Assembly: GCF_023476645.1 (NCBI RefSeq)
Contig: NZ_JAMCOJ010000005.1
Location: forward strand, 124,001 to 188,000
Direction of reading: 5' to 3'
Length of the DNA: 64,000 nucleotides
Origin: Cellulophaga sp. 20_2_10
Lineage (GTDB): Bacteria > Bacteroidota > Bacteroidia > Flavobacteriales > Flavobacteriaceae
The notes under the pieces: model-generated
The model's input: the letters and a program-made list of their open reading frames with translations, nothing else
The model's database searches: none
Told to the model about the DNA's origin: nothing
Program-made: the position numbers and the translations under genes
Part shown: positions 17,768-26,629 of the stretch, piece after piece
Layout: every line of letters starts with the position of its first letter
Numbering within the stretch: the stretch's first letter is position 1

Positions 17768-17890
17768 TTATTTTAAGGCAGATGTTTTTATTTAACAATA
17801 GATAAAATCTCTATCAGAGCTAAAAAAGACTAAAACCATATCTTTTGTTATATCTAACTTACCTTGTGATAGAGATCTTGTGCTTTACTC

Positions 17891-18568
17891 TTAGAAGTTT
17901 ACGTAAGTAACTATGTTAAATTGATCACGACTAGTGGTCTCAAAAAACTGGTTCATATAACCAGCTTCTATTCTTATGTTTTTATTTATATGGTAACCAA
18001 GACCACCATACAACCTATTTCTATCGAATATTGAAGTTTCTGTATTTAAGAAAATCTCGTTATAAGCAGAAATGTAATAACTTTTTTTAGCTGCATCTTT
18101 AGCATACAAGGGAACATTTAACCCTAAGAAATAACGAAATCTCATTTTAAAATCGCTTTCTACAAAACGCTGCTCAAATCTATATCTATGATTTAAAGAA
18201 ACACTTCCTATACTTTGTTTAGATGTAAATTGCTGGTAAATTCTGTGTTCATTTACAGACTCTTTATCATCGGTGTCTCCTATATAGTTTTTAGATAAAA
18301 TATAGCCATAACCAAGCAATACATTATTTTTACCCTCATTAAAAGTATACCCTAAACCGGTTCTTAGTAACAACTGCTCTAAATCACCAATAGCATCATA
18401 ATTTCTGTATTGTACTTCGTTATGAATATTCCATTTTTGGTCTATTTTCTTGTTCCCAATATAAATTAACCAATTTCCAAAATCGCTATCCTGACTTCTT
18501 ACCAAATTAGGCAGCATTAACCCAAAGGTTAATGCTACCATTAGTATTTTCTTATAACTATTATTCAT
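17891..18568 (-). CDS. DUF2490 outer-membrane protein
   Basis: Predicted outer-membrane or periplasmic beta-barrel-like protein of 225 residues from the ATG at 18568 (MNNSYKKILMVALTFGLMLP, a signal peptide). A longer in-frame start lies inside the carbonic anhydrase gene and is rejected. The DUF2490 pattern is clear: DFGNWLIYIGNKKIDQKWNI, then NEVQYRNY and LLLRTGLGYTF, with repeated amphipathic strands and a Phe C-terminus (YVNF). Function is unknown in the family. The ATG overlaps the carbonic anhydrase stop by 8 bases, so it is translationally coupled as the last gene of the SulP operon. Confidence 0.82.
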   Translation of the reverse strand: MNNSYKKILMVALTFGLMLPNLVRSQDSDFGNWLIYIGNKKIDQKWNIHNEVQYRNYDAIGDLEQLLLRTGLGYTFNEGKNNVLLGYGYILSKNYIGDTDDKESVNEHRIYQQFTSKQSIGSVSLNHRYRFEQRFVESDFKMRFRYFLGLNVPLYAKDAAKKSYYISAYNEIFLNTETSIFDRNRLYGGLGYHINKNIRIEAGYMNQFFETTSRDQFNIVTYVNF

Positions 18569-19190
18569 AAAAATTAACAGCTCCAGAGTTAATATCATAC
18601 ATAGCACCTACAATCTTCACTTCTCCTTTGCTTTGCATTTCGGCTAAAACTTCGCTTTCTGCTACAATTCTGTCTATAGTAAGTAATACGTTTTTAGCAG
18701 CAACATTATCTACAAACTCTAAGTTTTTAGAATTACGCAAATCTTCTTCTTTAGGCTCTGTTACTGCATTTACAGCAGGCTTAATTTTAGCTAACATTGC
18801 AGTTAAGTTTCCTAATTCTGCATTGTCACAGGCTCCTTTAATTGCTCCACAGCTCGTATGCCCTAAAACAACAATTAACTTAGTACCAGCTAGTTTACAA
18901 CCAAACTCCATACTACCTAAGATATCTTCGTTTACAAAGTTACCAGCAATACGTACACTGAAAATATCTCCCAAACCTTGATCAAAAACCAATTCTGATG
19001 ATACTCTAGAGTCTATACAACTTAAAATAGTTGCAAAAGGAAACTGACCATCACTAGTGTCATTTACTTGCTCTAATAAATTTCTGTTTGCTTTTAAGTT
19101 ATTCTGAAACCTTACGTTTCCTTCTTTTAAATATTCTAAAGATTTTTCTGGAGTCATTGTTGACTGCGTCTCTTTTGTATGTGCTTTCAT
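18561..19190 (-). CDS. Beta-class carbonic anhydrase
   Basis: Zinc enzyme interconverting CO2 and bicarbonate, 209 residues, cytosolic. Zinc ligands are Cys58, Asp60, His111 and Cys114 in SC58IDSRV and GH111TSCGAIKGA; the Asp60/Arg62 dyad of the active site is intact. SVRIAGNFV near 78-86 and the region after Cys114 are typical of type II beta enzymes. It sits between a universal-stress-like gene and DUF2490 in an operon headed by a SulP transporter. That pairing is known for bicarbonate uptake systems and supports bicarbonate supply or pH homeostasis here. Confidence 0.92.
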   Translation of the reverse strand: MKAHTKETQSTMTPEKSLEYLKEGNVRFQNNLKANRNLLEQVNDTSDGQFPFATILSCIDSRVSSELVFDQGLGDIFSVRIAGNFVNEDILGSMEFGCKLAGTKLIVVLGHTSCGAIKGACDNAELGNLTAMLAKIKPAVNAVTEPKEEDLRNSKNLEFVDNVAAKNVLLTIDRIVAESEVLAEMQSKGEVKIVGAMYDINSGAVNFYE

Positions 19191-19224
19191 ATATTTTATT
19201 TTTAAATGTTACTGTAATATGTAA

Positions 19225-19998
19225 TTAAGCGTTTGCGTATAATAGTAATGATACGTTTGTTTTATCTATTACATTACGTATGCCATTTGTGGCTCTATTT
19301 ACACACAACAAATTAATATTACTTTTTACTAAATATTTAGATATATTGCTTATTGTATTATCCCCTTGCTCAAAAACATATTCAACAGCATTTTTAGAGT
19401 TTACAGACTCTTGCAGCTTACTCCCTTTTTCTACAACAGAAAATGATGTTACTGGTTGCTGACTATGCTTCATTAAATCTTCTGTAAACTTAAAACTTAA
19501 ATGCTCTTCACCTTCACTTAAAACCCCTAAAGACAAGGCATTTATAGGCTCTACCGTTCCATCATTAGCCGCAATCATAATTACGCCTTTGTAATTTTTT
19601 AGAACAAAATCTGTAATATGGTCACCGATAACATTCACTATTTTAGCTTTTCTTTTACCTAAAACAATTATGTCTGGTTTTTGCTCTTCAATCTGTTTTG
19701 CAATTTCGTTCCTAATATTTCCAAAAGAAAAACTATACTTAATTTTTACATCTGTAACCTTAGAAATTGGCTTTACAATTGCACTAATTATATTATCTGT
19801 GCTACTGTATTGCTCATTAATAGAACGCATCGCAGACAGTTGGTTGTCCCTAAGAACTACATCCGAAGGTTTTTTTACGTAAAAAAAAGATACTTCGCCG
19901 CCTATCATTTTAGCAAGATTAACAGTGCTTTTTAATGTTGAAACTGTTGTCTTTTTTAAATCTGATAGTACTAAAATTTTATATTTATTTTTTATCAT
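19225..19998 (-). CDS. Universal-stress-like protein
   Basis: Cytosolic protein of 257 residues with one recognisable Usp fold in the N-terminal half: KYKILVLSDLKKTTVSTLKS at 4-23, then KPDIIVLGKRKAKIVNVIGD near 109-128, which corresponds to the Usp D-x-I-V-x-G-x-R region. The ATP-binding G-x2-G-x9-G-S/T motif is degenerate. The C-terminal half has a weaker second repeat ending LLYANA. It starts 5 bases before the SulP stop region and lies upstream of the carbonic anhydrase, so it probably regulates or senses the bicarbonate system. This is inference from context. Confidence 0.7.
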   Translation of the reverse strand: MIKNKYKILVLSDLKKTTVSTLKSTVNLAKMIGGEVSFFYVKKPSDVVLRDNQLSAMRSINEQYSSTDNIISAIVKPISKVTDVKIKYSFSFGNIRNEIAKQIEEQKPDIIVLGKRKAKIVNVIGDHITDFVLKNYKGVIMIAANDGTVEPINALSLGVLSEGEEHLSFKFTEDLMKHSQQPVTSFSVVEKGSKLQESVNSKNAVEYVFEQGDNTISNISKYLVKSNINLLCVNRATNGIRNVIDKTNVSLLLYANA

Positions 19999-20003
19999 AA
20001 GTT

Positions 20004-21596
20004 TTAACTTAAACTAATATTAGATTTAGGTCTTAACTTGAAAAACTCTATAAAACTGTCTGGATTTTCTACTATTCCTCTTTTTGAAATTAATTTGATA
20101 TCTATATTTCTTTCTTTTGCTTTAAATGCAAAATCTTCTAAAATCTCTATAATATCGTAATCTAGATATCTTGTTTTAGTAACATCAAATTCAAAATAAG
20201 TATCTCTAGGCAAGCTATCTAATTCTTTTAAAATAGCTCCTTTATTAAAAAAGGTAACCTCTTCTGCAAGTGTCATTTTTATTTTATGCTTTCCGTTACT
20301 GTTGTCTTCAATATGAAGAAAATGTGAATTCTGGTAACTTTTCAGAAGTATAACAACAACTCCTACAGCTAATCCTAAAGCAATACCTACTAATAAATCT
20401 GTAAAAACAATACCTCCTACAGTAACAAAGAATGGTATAGACTGTTTCCAACCCAACTTATACATCTTAAAAAACAATGCTGGTTTTGCTAACTTATAAC
20501 CTACAATTAATAAAATTGCTGCTAAAACAGATAACGGAATCATATTTAACAATGTAGGAATAAGAACAACAGAGATTAACAGTAGAAAACCGTGTAAAAT
20601 TGCAGCCATTTTTGTTTTTCCATTAGATTGTATGTTTGCAGAACTACGCACAATAACTTGGGTAATAGGCAAACCACCTATTAAACCAGAAATAATATTA
20701 CCAGTACCTTGAGCTAGTAATTCTCTGTTCGTCGGTGTTACGCTTTTTTCTGGATCTATCTTATCTGTAGCTTCTACACAAAGTAATGTTTCTAAACTTG
20801 CAACTAAAGCAATTGTAAATGCTATAACCCAAACCTGTGGATTTGTAATAGCTGAAAAATTAGGAAAACTAAATTGACCTATAAAAGAATCTAAACTATC
20901 TGGTACAGGCACACTTACTAAGTGTATAGCAGAAACACCAAAAACATCGTTAGTTTTAGTTAAGGTATAAAAAATAATACCTACAGCTACAGCTACTAAA
21001 GGACCTTGAACAACTTCAAAAATCTTCCCCTTTTTTATTAAAACATTACTCCATAATAATAATATACCTAAACTTATAAGCCCAACAACAGTTGGCCCTA
21101 CAGCTATATTATCAAAAATACTAAGAATAGCAGAAAATGTATTCTCACCTGTTGCTTGCACAAAGCTATCTGCCCCTTCTGGTTCTGAATCATAACCAAA
21201 AAAGTGTGGAATTTGCTTTAAAATAATAATGATACCAATACCTGTTAGCATCCCTTTAATTACAGAAGAAGGAAAATAATATCCAATAATACCAGCTTTC
21301 AAAATTCCAAAAACCAATTGTATAACACCTCCTAAAACAACAGCAACTAAAAAGTTTTCATAACTACCTAAAGTCCCAATTGCCGTTAAAACAATGGCTG
21401 CCAAACCAGCAGCTGGTCCACTTACTCCAACTCTAGAGCCACTTAAAGCACCTACAACTACACCACCAATGATACCTGCAATTACACCTGCAAATAAAGG
21501 TGCACCACTTGCTAATGCAATACCTAAACATAAAGGTAATGCAACAAAGAATACGACAATACTCGCTGGTAAGTCGCTTTTTAAATTTTTAAACAT
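20004..21596 (-). CDS. SulP-family anion (bicarbonate/sulfate) transporter with STAS domain
   Basis: Inner-membrane SLC26/SulP carrier of 530 residues. The first 430 residues hold 12-14 hydrophobic segments, with the SulP opening DLPASIVVFFVALPLCLGIA and GLSGSRVGVSGPAAGLAAIV-type segments near 50-68 and ETLLCVEATDKIDPEK near 263. The cytosolic STAS domain follows at about 435-525. The operon with a carbonic anhydrase (and a stress-like protein) argues for bicarbonate rather than sulfate, as in BicA-like carriers, but the substrate cannot be read from the sequence. It is the first gene of a four-gene leftward operon. Confidence 0.88.
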   Translation of the reverse strand: MFKNLKSDLPASIVVFFVALPLCLGIALASGAPLFAGVIAGIIGGVVVGALSGSRVGVSGPAAGLAAIVLTAIGTLGSYENFLVAVVLGGVIQLVFGILKAGIIGYYFPSSVIKGMLTGIGIIIILKQIPHFFGYDSEPEGADSFVQATGENTFSAILSIFDNIAVGPTVVGLISLGILLLWSNVLIKKGKIFEVVQGPLVAVAVGIIFYTLTKTNDVFGVSAIHLVSVPVPDSLDSFIGQFSFPNFSAITNPQVWVIAFTIALVASLETLLCVEATDKIDPEKSVTPTNRELLAQGTGNIISGLIGGLPITQVIVRSSANIQSNGKTKMAAILHGFLLLISVVLIPTLLNMIPLSVLAAILLIVGYKLAKPALFFKMYKLGWKQSIPFFVTVGGIVFTDLLVGIALGLAVGVVVILLKSYQNSHFLHIEDNSNGKHKIKMTLAEEVTFFNKGAILKELDSLPRDTYFEFDVTKTRYLDYDIIEILEDFAFKAKERNIDIKLISKRGIVENPDSFIEFFKLRPKSNISLS

Positions 21597-21697
21597 ATTA
21601 AATAGAATATTGTCCTCTTAGACTTATTTTTTTTGTCAAGAGGAGTTAATAAATTAATAGCAACTACACCGAAATGTATAGTCACAAAAAAGTCTAA

Positions 21698-21985
21698 TTA
21701 TAATATGTAAAAATCGGGAGGTGGTGAAACAAGGTTTATAAGAGGTCTTGGGTACTTTTTAAAAGAATACCCTTGCTTGTTTTTCTTTTCTACTAAAGAA
21801 ATATTTATATCTGAAAAATTATCTGCTGTCAAAAACTTTTTAGCACTATGACCTTCCTCTTCTTCAGAGATTGAATAAAAAATAGAAATATCTATAGAAT
21901 CATTAACCATCTTGATAATCGTTGGCGCAGATAAAAACGCAACGAAAAGCACAGTGAAAAATATGGAAATAATCTTTTTAGACAT
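21698..21985 (-). CDS. Small hypothetical exported protein
   Basis: A 95-residue protein with an N-terminal hydrophobic segment (KKIISIFFTVLFVAFLSAPT) that could be a signal anchor or signal peptide. The rest is polar, with an acidic loop SISEEEEGHSAKKF and a Pro-rich end (LINLVSPPPDFYIL). I recognise no family. Its reality is supported by a good promoter candidate upstream (22009-22041) and by its isolated position, but a protein this short in AT-rich DNA remains uncertain. Confidence 0.55.
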   Translation of the reverse strand: MSKKIISIFFTVLFVAFLSAPTIIKMVNDSIDISIFYSISEEEEGHSAKKFLTADNFSDINISLVEKKNKQGYSFKKYPRPLINLVSPPPDFYIL

Positions 21986-22300
21986 TACATTTAAAATTCG
22001 GAAAGTTGCAAAGATAATATTCTACGCTTTTAACACTGCAACAGAAGTGTATTAATAAATTGTTAAGTTTTTTGTGTTTTAATTATTTTACTGATTATCA
22101 ATTAGTTAAAATAAATATTTTTATACACACAAGTTACACCCATTGTAATAACACCGCCCAAAAGCAAGGTGAATTAAATACTACAGGTTAATTTAAGGTA
22201 TTTTGATGTGCTAATAACATTCTTCTTTTAGGATAAACTTTTATATAGAGTATCCCAGAAAGACATATAACAACACAAGCATACAACTCTAATAATCTAG
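21986..22300. other. Intergenic stretch with one promoter candidate
   Basis: These 315 bases lie between two leftward genes. I find the promoter candidate listed at 22009-22041 and otherwise AT-rich sequence without a credible reading frame, hairpin terminator or repeat. Confidence 0.6.
22009..22041 (-). promoter_or_regulatory. Promoter candidate for the 95-residue protein gene
   Basis: On the minus strand, TTG (22039-22041) and TATCTTTG (22009-22016) are separated by 22 bases, matching the Bacteroidota -33/-7 pattern TTG...TAnnTTTG. The box is 24 bases upstream of the ATG at 21985. It is the best-matched promoter in the left half of the window. Confidence 0.5.
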
Positions 22301-22399
22301 TTACTTTCTCTTGTATTTTTTACTGTTTTTAACTCTGTTAAAAACGTAAACTGCTACTACAAATAATGCTAATAATGGAAAAACTAAATCCCCTCCCAT
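22301..22399 (-). CDS. Probable 32-residue single-pass membrane microprotein
   Basis: Hand translation from the ATG at 22399 gives 32 residues: MGGDLVFPLLALFVVAVYVF, then a basic tail NRVKNSKKYKRK and TAA at 22301. One hydrophobic helix (about 5-20) followed by seven Lys/Arg gives the positive-inside layout of bona fide small membrane proteins, which is unlikely for random AT-rich sequence. It starts 13 bases after the end of the DUF4199 gene on the same strand and is probably co-transcribed with it. Family and function are unknown; it could be a subunit or regulator of a membrane complex. Confidence 0.5.
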   Translation of the reverse strand: MGGDLVFPLLALFVVAVYVFNRVKNSKKYKRK

Positions 22400-22411
22400 G
22401 GTTTAAAAATT

Positions 22412-22894
22412 TTATTGTTTTTTATTTTTTAAGGCAAACGAAACTATTGCTGCCGTTACTACTCCCATAGATAACGCTGTAAATATGCCCTGTCGTATAT
22501 AATTATTTAAATTAAAAAACTCAAGTGCCTTATCTTCTTTCATTCTACCTGCCTCTACAATGTATGCTACAATATTAGAAAAATACTCTGGAGAAATATA
22601 AACCTGCGTTATGTACTGCGTAGCCGGACTTAACAAAGCTACAACAGCACTTAATACAATACCGCTAATAAATCCTTGTTTCCAAGTCATTTCACCCTTA
22701 AAATCGTTCTTTTTTTTATCTAACAAAGCCAACACAAATACAACTATCGCTACCAAAGCAAATAAGTTTGTATACATTAATTGTTTATTAATAAGCTCTG
22801 AGTGCCATCCCATTTGTTTCTCAAACAAAGCCCATAAAAGTGCACAACCAGAAAAGATAAAACCCCATTTTATCTCAGTTTTAAACTTATTCAT
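22412..22894 (-). CDS. DUF4199 membrane protein
   Basis: Integral membrane protein of 160 residues with four helices, at about 9-25, 38-58, 73-95 and 133-153. The motif KTEIKWGFIFSGCALLWALF, the central MTWKQGFISGIVLSAVVALL and the PEYFSNIV segment between helices 3 and 4 are characteristic of DUF4199, a Bacteroidota family without known activity. It lies 6 bases after the enoyl-CoA hydratase gene on the same strand and just upstream of the 32-residue membrane protein. Confidence 0.82.
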   Translation of the reverse strand: MNKFKTEIKWGFIFSGCALLWALFEKQMGWHSELINKQLMYTNLFALVAIVVFVLALLDKKKNDFKGEMTWKQGFISGIVLSAVVALLSPATQYITQVYISPEYFSNIVAYIVEAGRMKEDKALEFFNLNNYIRQGIFTALSMGVVTAAIVSFALKNKKQ

Positions 22895-22900
22895 ATCTGC

Positions 22901-23668
22901 TTATTTTCTATATTTTGATAATGCATTTTTTGTAAAGTCCGATAGAACTAATTTACCAGAAATTGTTGCTCTCTCTCTTAGTAAAGCATCCCAGTTTTCT
23001 GTTCCATTCCACAATATAGTTTTCATTTCTTGCAATGCCTCTGGGTTGTATGATGCTAATTTTTCTATGAAAATCGAAATTTCCTTATCCATTTCTTTAC
23101 TAGACTCAAATACTTTTGCAAACAAACCTTTGTCTTTTGCCCAATAAGCACTTTGCCAATCTGTAGCCGCTAAGGACAGTTCTGCTAAACCACTTTTACC
23201 TATTTTACGTTCTACGGCTGGTGCAATAACAAAAGGACCAATACCGATAGAGAGTTCAGATAATTTTATAGATGCTGCCTCTGTAGCAAAAACATAGTCG
23301 CACGCAGCTGCCAAACCAACACCACCCCCAACAGTTTTACCTTGAACACGACCTACTATTAGTTTTTTACACGTCCGCATTGCATTAATAACGTTTGCAA
23401 AACCACTAAAAAATTGTTGTCCTTCTTCTAAGTTTGTTACTTCCATTAACTCATCAAAAGAAGCACCTGCACAAAAAGCTTTTTCACCTTCGGACTTTAA
23501 AACAATTACAGCAACATTAGTATCTACAGATAATTTCTGTATCTCTTTTGTTAACCGATCTAACAATTCCGCTACAAAAGAATTACTAGCCGGATGACCG
23601 AATTCTATTGTTGCTACTTTATTATCTATACTGGTATATAAACTACCACTTGTTCTAGTTGTGCCCAT
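22901..23668 (-). CDS. Enoyl-CoA hydratase/isomerase family protein
   Basis: Crotonase-fold protein of 255 residues. The oxyanion-hole segments are CAGASFDEL near 63-71 and GKTVGGGVGLAAACDYVFAT near 109-128. ELSIGIGPFVIAPAVERKIG follows near 137-156, in which the usual catalytic Glu is not obvious (G-P-F in place of P-G-G/E). It may therefore catalyse isomerisation or another CoA-ester reaction rather than classical hydration. It lies 30 bases after the MATE gene and upstream of DUF4199 on the same strand. No other fatty-acid degradation gene is nearby, so the pathway is unknown. Confidence 0.85.
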   Translation of the reverse strand: MGTTRTSGSLYTSIDNKVATIEFGHPASNSFVAELLDRLTKEIQKLSVDTNVAVIVLKSEGEKAFCAGASFDELMEVTNLEEGQQFFSGFANVINAMRTCKKLIVGRVQGKTVGGGVGLAAACDYVFATEAASIKLSELSIGIGPFVIAPAVERKIGKSGLAELSLAATDWQSAYWAKDKGLFAKVFESSKEMDKEISIFIEKLASYNPEALQEMKTILWNGTENWDALLRERATISGKLVLSDFTKNALSKYRK

Positions 23669-23698
23669 AAAGGTGTTATTAATTTCCTAAGATCAAAA

Positions 23699-25033
23699 TT
23701 ACGTTTTTTGTAAGAAGGGACGAAACTTTGAGTTAAATTTAAACACCAATGCTACTCCTCTTATTAGCATCCAAACCGTAAAAGCAATCCAAATTCCTGT
23801 AAAACCCCAACCTAAATGTTTTCCCAAATACAGCATAGGTACAAAGCCTAAAAAAGTTGCTCCTAATAGTGTATTTCTCAAGTATTTCATTTCTCCCAAA
23901 CCTTTAAATAAGCCATCAAAAACAAAAGCGATAGAATTTATAGGTAAGCCTAAAATTATAATATAAAAAACCGAGTAAAAAGTATCCAATGCCACTTGTT
24001 CGTTAGAAAAAATTCTTCCTATAGGTTGATAAAATACAAAGCCTAAAACCATTAATACCAGACTGACTATTACTCCGTACTGTACTATTTTTTTTGCCAA
24101 ATTCCATAAACTAGAGTAGTCTTTTGCACCTAGTAACTTACCTCCTAAAATATTGCCTGCCGCTCCATAACCGTCTATAAAAAAGGCCGAAAATAGCCAT
24201 ACATTTATAGCTATGGTATGCGCACCAATAAACCTATCTCCTAAATCTGTAGCCTCGCGTACTGCTAATATTAATGCTATGTTTAATGATAATGCTCTTA
24301 CAAATAAATTTAAACTCATTATTACCAAACGCCCTAATTCTGGATGAAGCGGAAAACGCAGTTTTAAACTAATATCCGTTTTTAAAAGAAGTAAGAAAAA
24401 CGCAATTATTGCCATTACCCCTTGTGATAGTAAACTTGCCCAGGCAGCACCATCTAAATACATTGGCTCCAAAACACCTTCTACACCATACACAAAAATA
24501 TAATCTAAAAATATATTTAAAACTGCACCTATTAAAGCAATAACCATTGGCCAACTTGTATTCTGCAAGCCTCTAAAAATACCCATTACCGCAAACGTAA
24601 ATAACGTTAATGGAAAACCCCAAACTCTAATGCCGTAGTAGGAAACGCAGAACTCTAAAATTTTATCTTTTGCTTTTAAAAACACAAATATTTCTTCTAC
24701 AACAAAAACAGTAGACAATAGAATTACAATACTTAGTAGAATATTAAAAAAAATAGCTTGTACTGGTAGTGCTTTAACCTCTTCTAGACGACCAGCTCCT
24801 AAATACTGAGAAATTATGGCAGAAATAGCACTTCTAGTTTGCCCTAATATCCAAATAAGCATAGATAAAAAAGACCCCACAATACCTGCCGCCGCCAAAG
24901 ATTCTAGTCCGTATTCTGGAATATTACCCACTATGGCCGCATCTGTAATAGATAACAATGGCTCAGATATACCTGCAATGGTAGCTGGTATAGCAAGTCT
25001 GTTAATATTTCTAAAATTTACAATTGTTTTCAA
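23699..25033 (-). CDS. MATE family efflux transporter (DinF-like)
   Basis: Inner-membrane multidrug/cation antiporter of 444 residues with about 12 helices. The opening INRLAIPATIAGISEPLLSI is the standard MATE start, followed by DAAIVGNIPEYGLESLAAAG and the paired TRSAISAIISQYLGAGRLEE segment near 66-85. The second half repeats the pattern with GAAGNILGGKLLGAKDY near 284-300. It resembles the DinF branch, which some bacteria use against oxidants or bile-like compounds. It begins 12 bases after the end of the GNAT gene on the same strand. Confidence 0.9.
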   Translation of the reverse strand: MKTIVNFRNINRLAIPATIAGISEPLLSITDAAIVGNIPEYGLESLAAAGIVGSFLSMLIWILGQTRSAISAIISQYLGAGRLEEVKALPVQAIFFNILLSIVILLSTVFVVEEIFVFLKAKDKILEFCVSYYGIRVWGFPLTLFTFAVMGIFRGLQNTSWPMVIALIGAVLNIFLDYIFVYGVEGVLEPMYLDGAAWASLLSQGVMAIIAFFLLLLKTDISLKLRFPLHPELGRLVIMSLNLFVRALSLNIALILAVREATDLGDRFIGAHTIAINVWLFSAFFIDGYGAAGNILGGKLLGAKDYSSLWNLAKKIVQYGVIVSLVLMVLGFVFYQPIGRIFSNEQVALDTFYSVFYIIILGLPINSIAFVFDGLFKGLGEMKYLRNTLLGATFLGFVPMLYLGKHLGWGFTGIWIAFTVWMLIRGVALVFKFNSKFRPFLQKT

Positions 25034-25045
25034 AAAAAAGTGACT

Positions 25046-25546
25046 TTATAAAACTAGTTCGTAACAATGAAAAGGCTGTTCACTTTGCTTTGGAAAATAA
25101 ATATCTCCCAGTCTTTTATAACCTCTAGCCTCGTAAAAACGCACATTACGCTTGTTGGCACTAAACGTATCTAACCGAACAGAAGCAAACTTACTTTCTT
25201 TTGCATAAGATTCTGCAAAGCTCATCATTTTTTGCGCATATCCTTTACCTTGATGCTCTGGATGCACAGATAATCTGTGTATGTACAGATTAGCGTTATT
25301 TTTTGTGAGCCACTTTATAGGCACATACTCATTATCCATATGGGTAGTTAATACAATGGTTCCCACAACTCTTTCATCGATCTCTAAAACATAAAGTTCT
25401 CCTTGTGCAATATCATTTAAAAAAGCTTGTTTACTTGGGTAATGCTCGTTCCATTGGTAAATGCTATTTTTAATCATAAAAGCAGCACAAGCCTTTATTA
25501 CAGCAATAATTTTATCTATTTCTAATTTTTTTGCTAAACGAATCAT
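25046..25546 (-). CDS. GNAT family N-acetyltransferase
   Basis: Acetyl-CoA-dependent transferase of 166 residues. The acetyl-CoA pyrophosphate-binding motif A is intact in IHRLSVHPEHQGKGYAQKMM near 89-108 (Q-G-K-G-Y-A). It is preceded by the beta-bulge strand GELYVLEIDERVVGTIVL and followed by VRLDTFSANKRNVRFYEARG, the motif B region with the usual Asn/Tyr/Glu pattern. The substrate cannot be predicted. It is the first gene of a leftward run GNAT, MATE, enoyl-CoA hydratase, DUF4199. Confidence 0.88.
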   Translation of the reverse strand: MIRLAKKLEIDKIIAVIKACAAFMIKNSIYQWNEHYPSKQAFLNDIAQGELYVLEIDERVVGTIVLTTHMDNEYVPIKWLTKNNANLYIHRLSVHPEHQGKGYAQKMMSFAESYAKESKFASVRLDTFSANKRNVRFYEARGYKRLGDIYFPKQSEQPFHCYELVL

Positions 25547-25675
25547 TCGAGGTCTAAATTAAATTGTAAATTTAGAGTATAAAATACAACTGATAAAATG
25601 TACCCGTATTTTTAATACACCTTTAACCAAGGTAAAATGTGCATATAATAACCTAATTAAACTTAGTATAGAAAA

Positions 25676-26479
25676 ATGAAGAATATATTGGTTCCTATAG
25701 GGACATCTACAGAAAGTTATGAAACATTACAATATGCAGTAGATTTTGCTGAAAATTTTGATGCTACCATTTATGTTATGGAAGTTTTTACTGTAATTTC
25801 TGCCGGAGCTGGTAGTTTAGCTAATGTTACAGACAAAATTGAAAAAAAGAATAGAGAACAATTATTAGACATAATTAGTAAGGTTGATAAAAAAGGAACT
25901 GAAATAAAAATTGCAACCTACCAGGGTGATATTATAAAAGGTCTTAAAAAAATTGACAAAGAATTTTTAGGAATAGACTTAATAATTATGGCTCCCAGAA
26001 GCAATGATGTTAACGAGAGTAATTACCTTGGCAACACCTCTGGTAAAATTATTAAAAAAACAGATATTCCTACGTTAATAGTACCAAAAGGATATGTTTT
26101 TAAACCTATAACATCTATACTTACAGCGTTTAAATCTGGTATTTTAAAACGCAAAAGAATACTTACCCCATTAATTACCATTAAAAAACAATTTAATAGT
26201 AGTGTTAACTTGTTATTGGTTAAAACTCCTGGATATACAGATGATGATTTAAGGGTAGATACCGCTCTTTTAGATATTAGCTCCAAAATGACACTTACAG
26301 AAAACGTAACTACGTACCACGGTGTTTTAGAGCACTTTATAACGAAACACCCTGATATGCTTTGTGTTTTTAGAAGAAAGCGTGGTTTTTTTAAAAAATT
26401 ATGGGAAAAGAATACCATTTCTAAATCTGAATTTTATGCACCAGTACCTGTATTGGTTTTAAGCGTTAAAAAAGACTAA
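25676..26479 (+). CDS. Universal stress protein
   Basis: Cytosolic tandem-Usp-like protein of 267 residues. The N-terminal domain starts MKNILVPIGTSTESYETLQYA, and near 104-126 has DLIIMAPRSNDVNESNYLG followed by TSGKIIKKTDIPTLIVPKG, the family ATP-loop position in modified form. The C-terminal half, about 140-267, is a divergent second domain ending PVPVLVLSVKKD. It ends 9 bases before tRNA-Ala and is unrelated in sequence detail to the stress-like gene at 19225. Such proteins bind ATP/AMP and help survival under stress; nothing more specific can be read. Confidence 0.85.
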   Translation: MKNILVPIGTSTESYETLQYAVDFAENFDATIYVMEVFTVISAGAGSLANVTDKIEKKNREQLLDIISKVDKKGTEIKIATYQGDIIKGLKKIDKEFLGIDLIIMAPRSNDVNESNYLGNTSGKIIKKTDIPTLIVPKGYVFKPITSILTAFKSGILKRKRILTPLITIKKQFNSSVNLLLVKTPGYTDDDLRVDTALLDISSKMTLTENVTTYHGVLEHFITKHPDMLCVFRRKRGFFKKLWEKNTISKSEFYAPVPVLVLSVKKD

Positions 26480-26485
26480 GCTCTT

Positions 26486-26565
<80 letters not shown>

Positions 26566-26580
26566 TATTGCTTTACAAAC

Positions 26581-26614
26581 AAAAGCCCCTTTAGAGTTTT
26601 CTAAAGGGGCTTTT
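26581..26614 (+). terminator. Strong hairpin terminator after tRNA-Ala
   Basis: AAAAGCCCCTTTAGA (26581-26595) and TCTAAAGGGGCTTTT (26600-26614) form a perfect 15-bp stem with a 4-base loop. The flanking A and T runs make it bidirectional, serving the tRNA and the convergent DUF4328 gene ending at 26630. Confidence 0.9.
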
Positions 26615-26629
26615 ATATGTTTTATAGCT

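Noticed and set aside
22042-22300. Hidden small RNA or extra small gene in the long spacer
   Set aside because: No hairpin with a T run, no conserved-looking structure and no frame with a sensible start was found.
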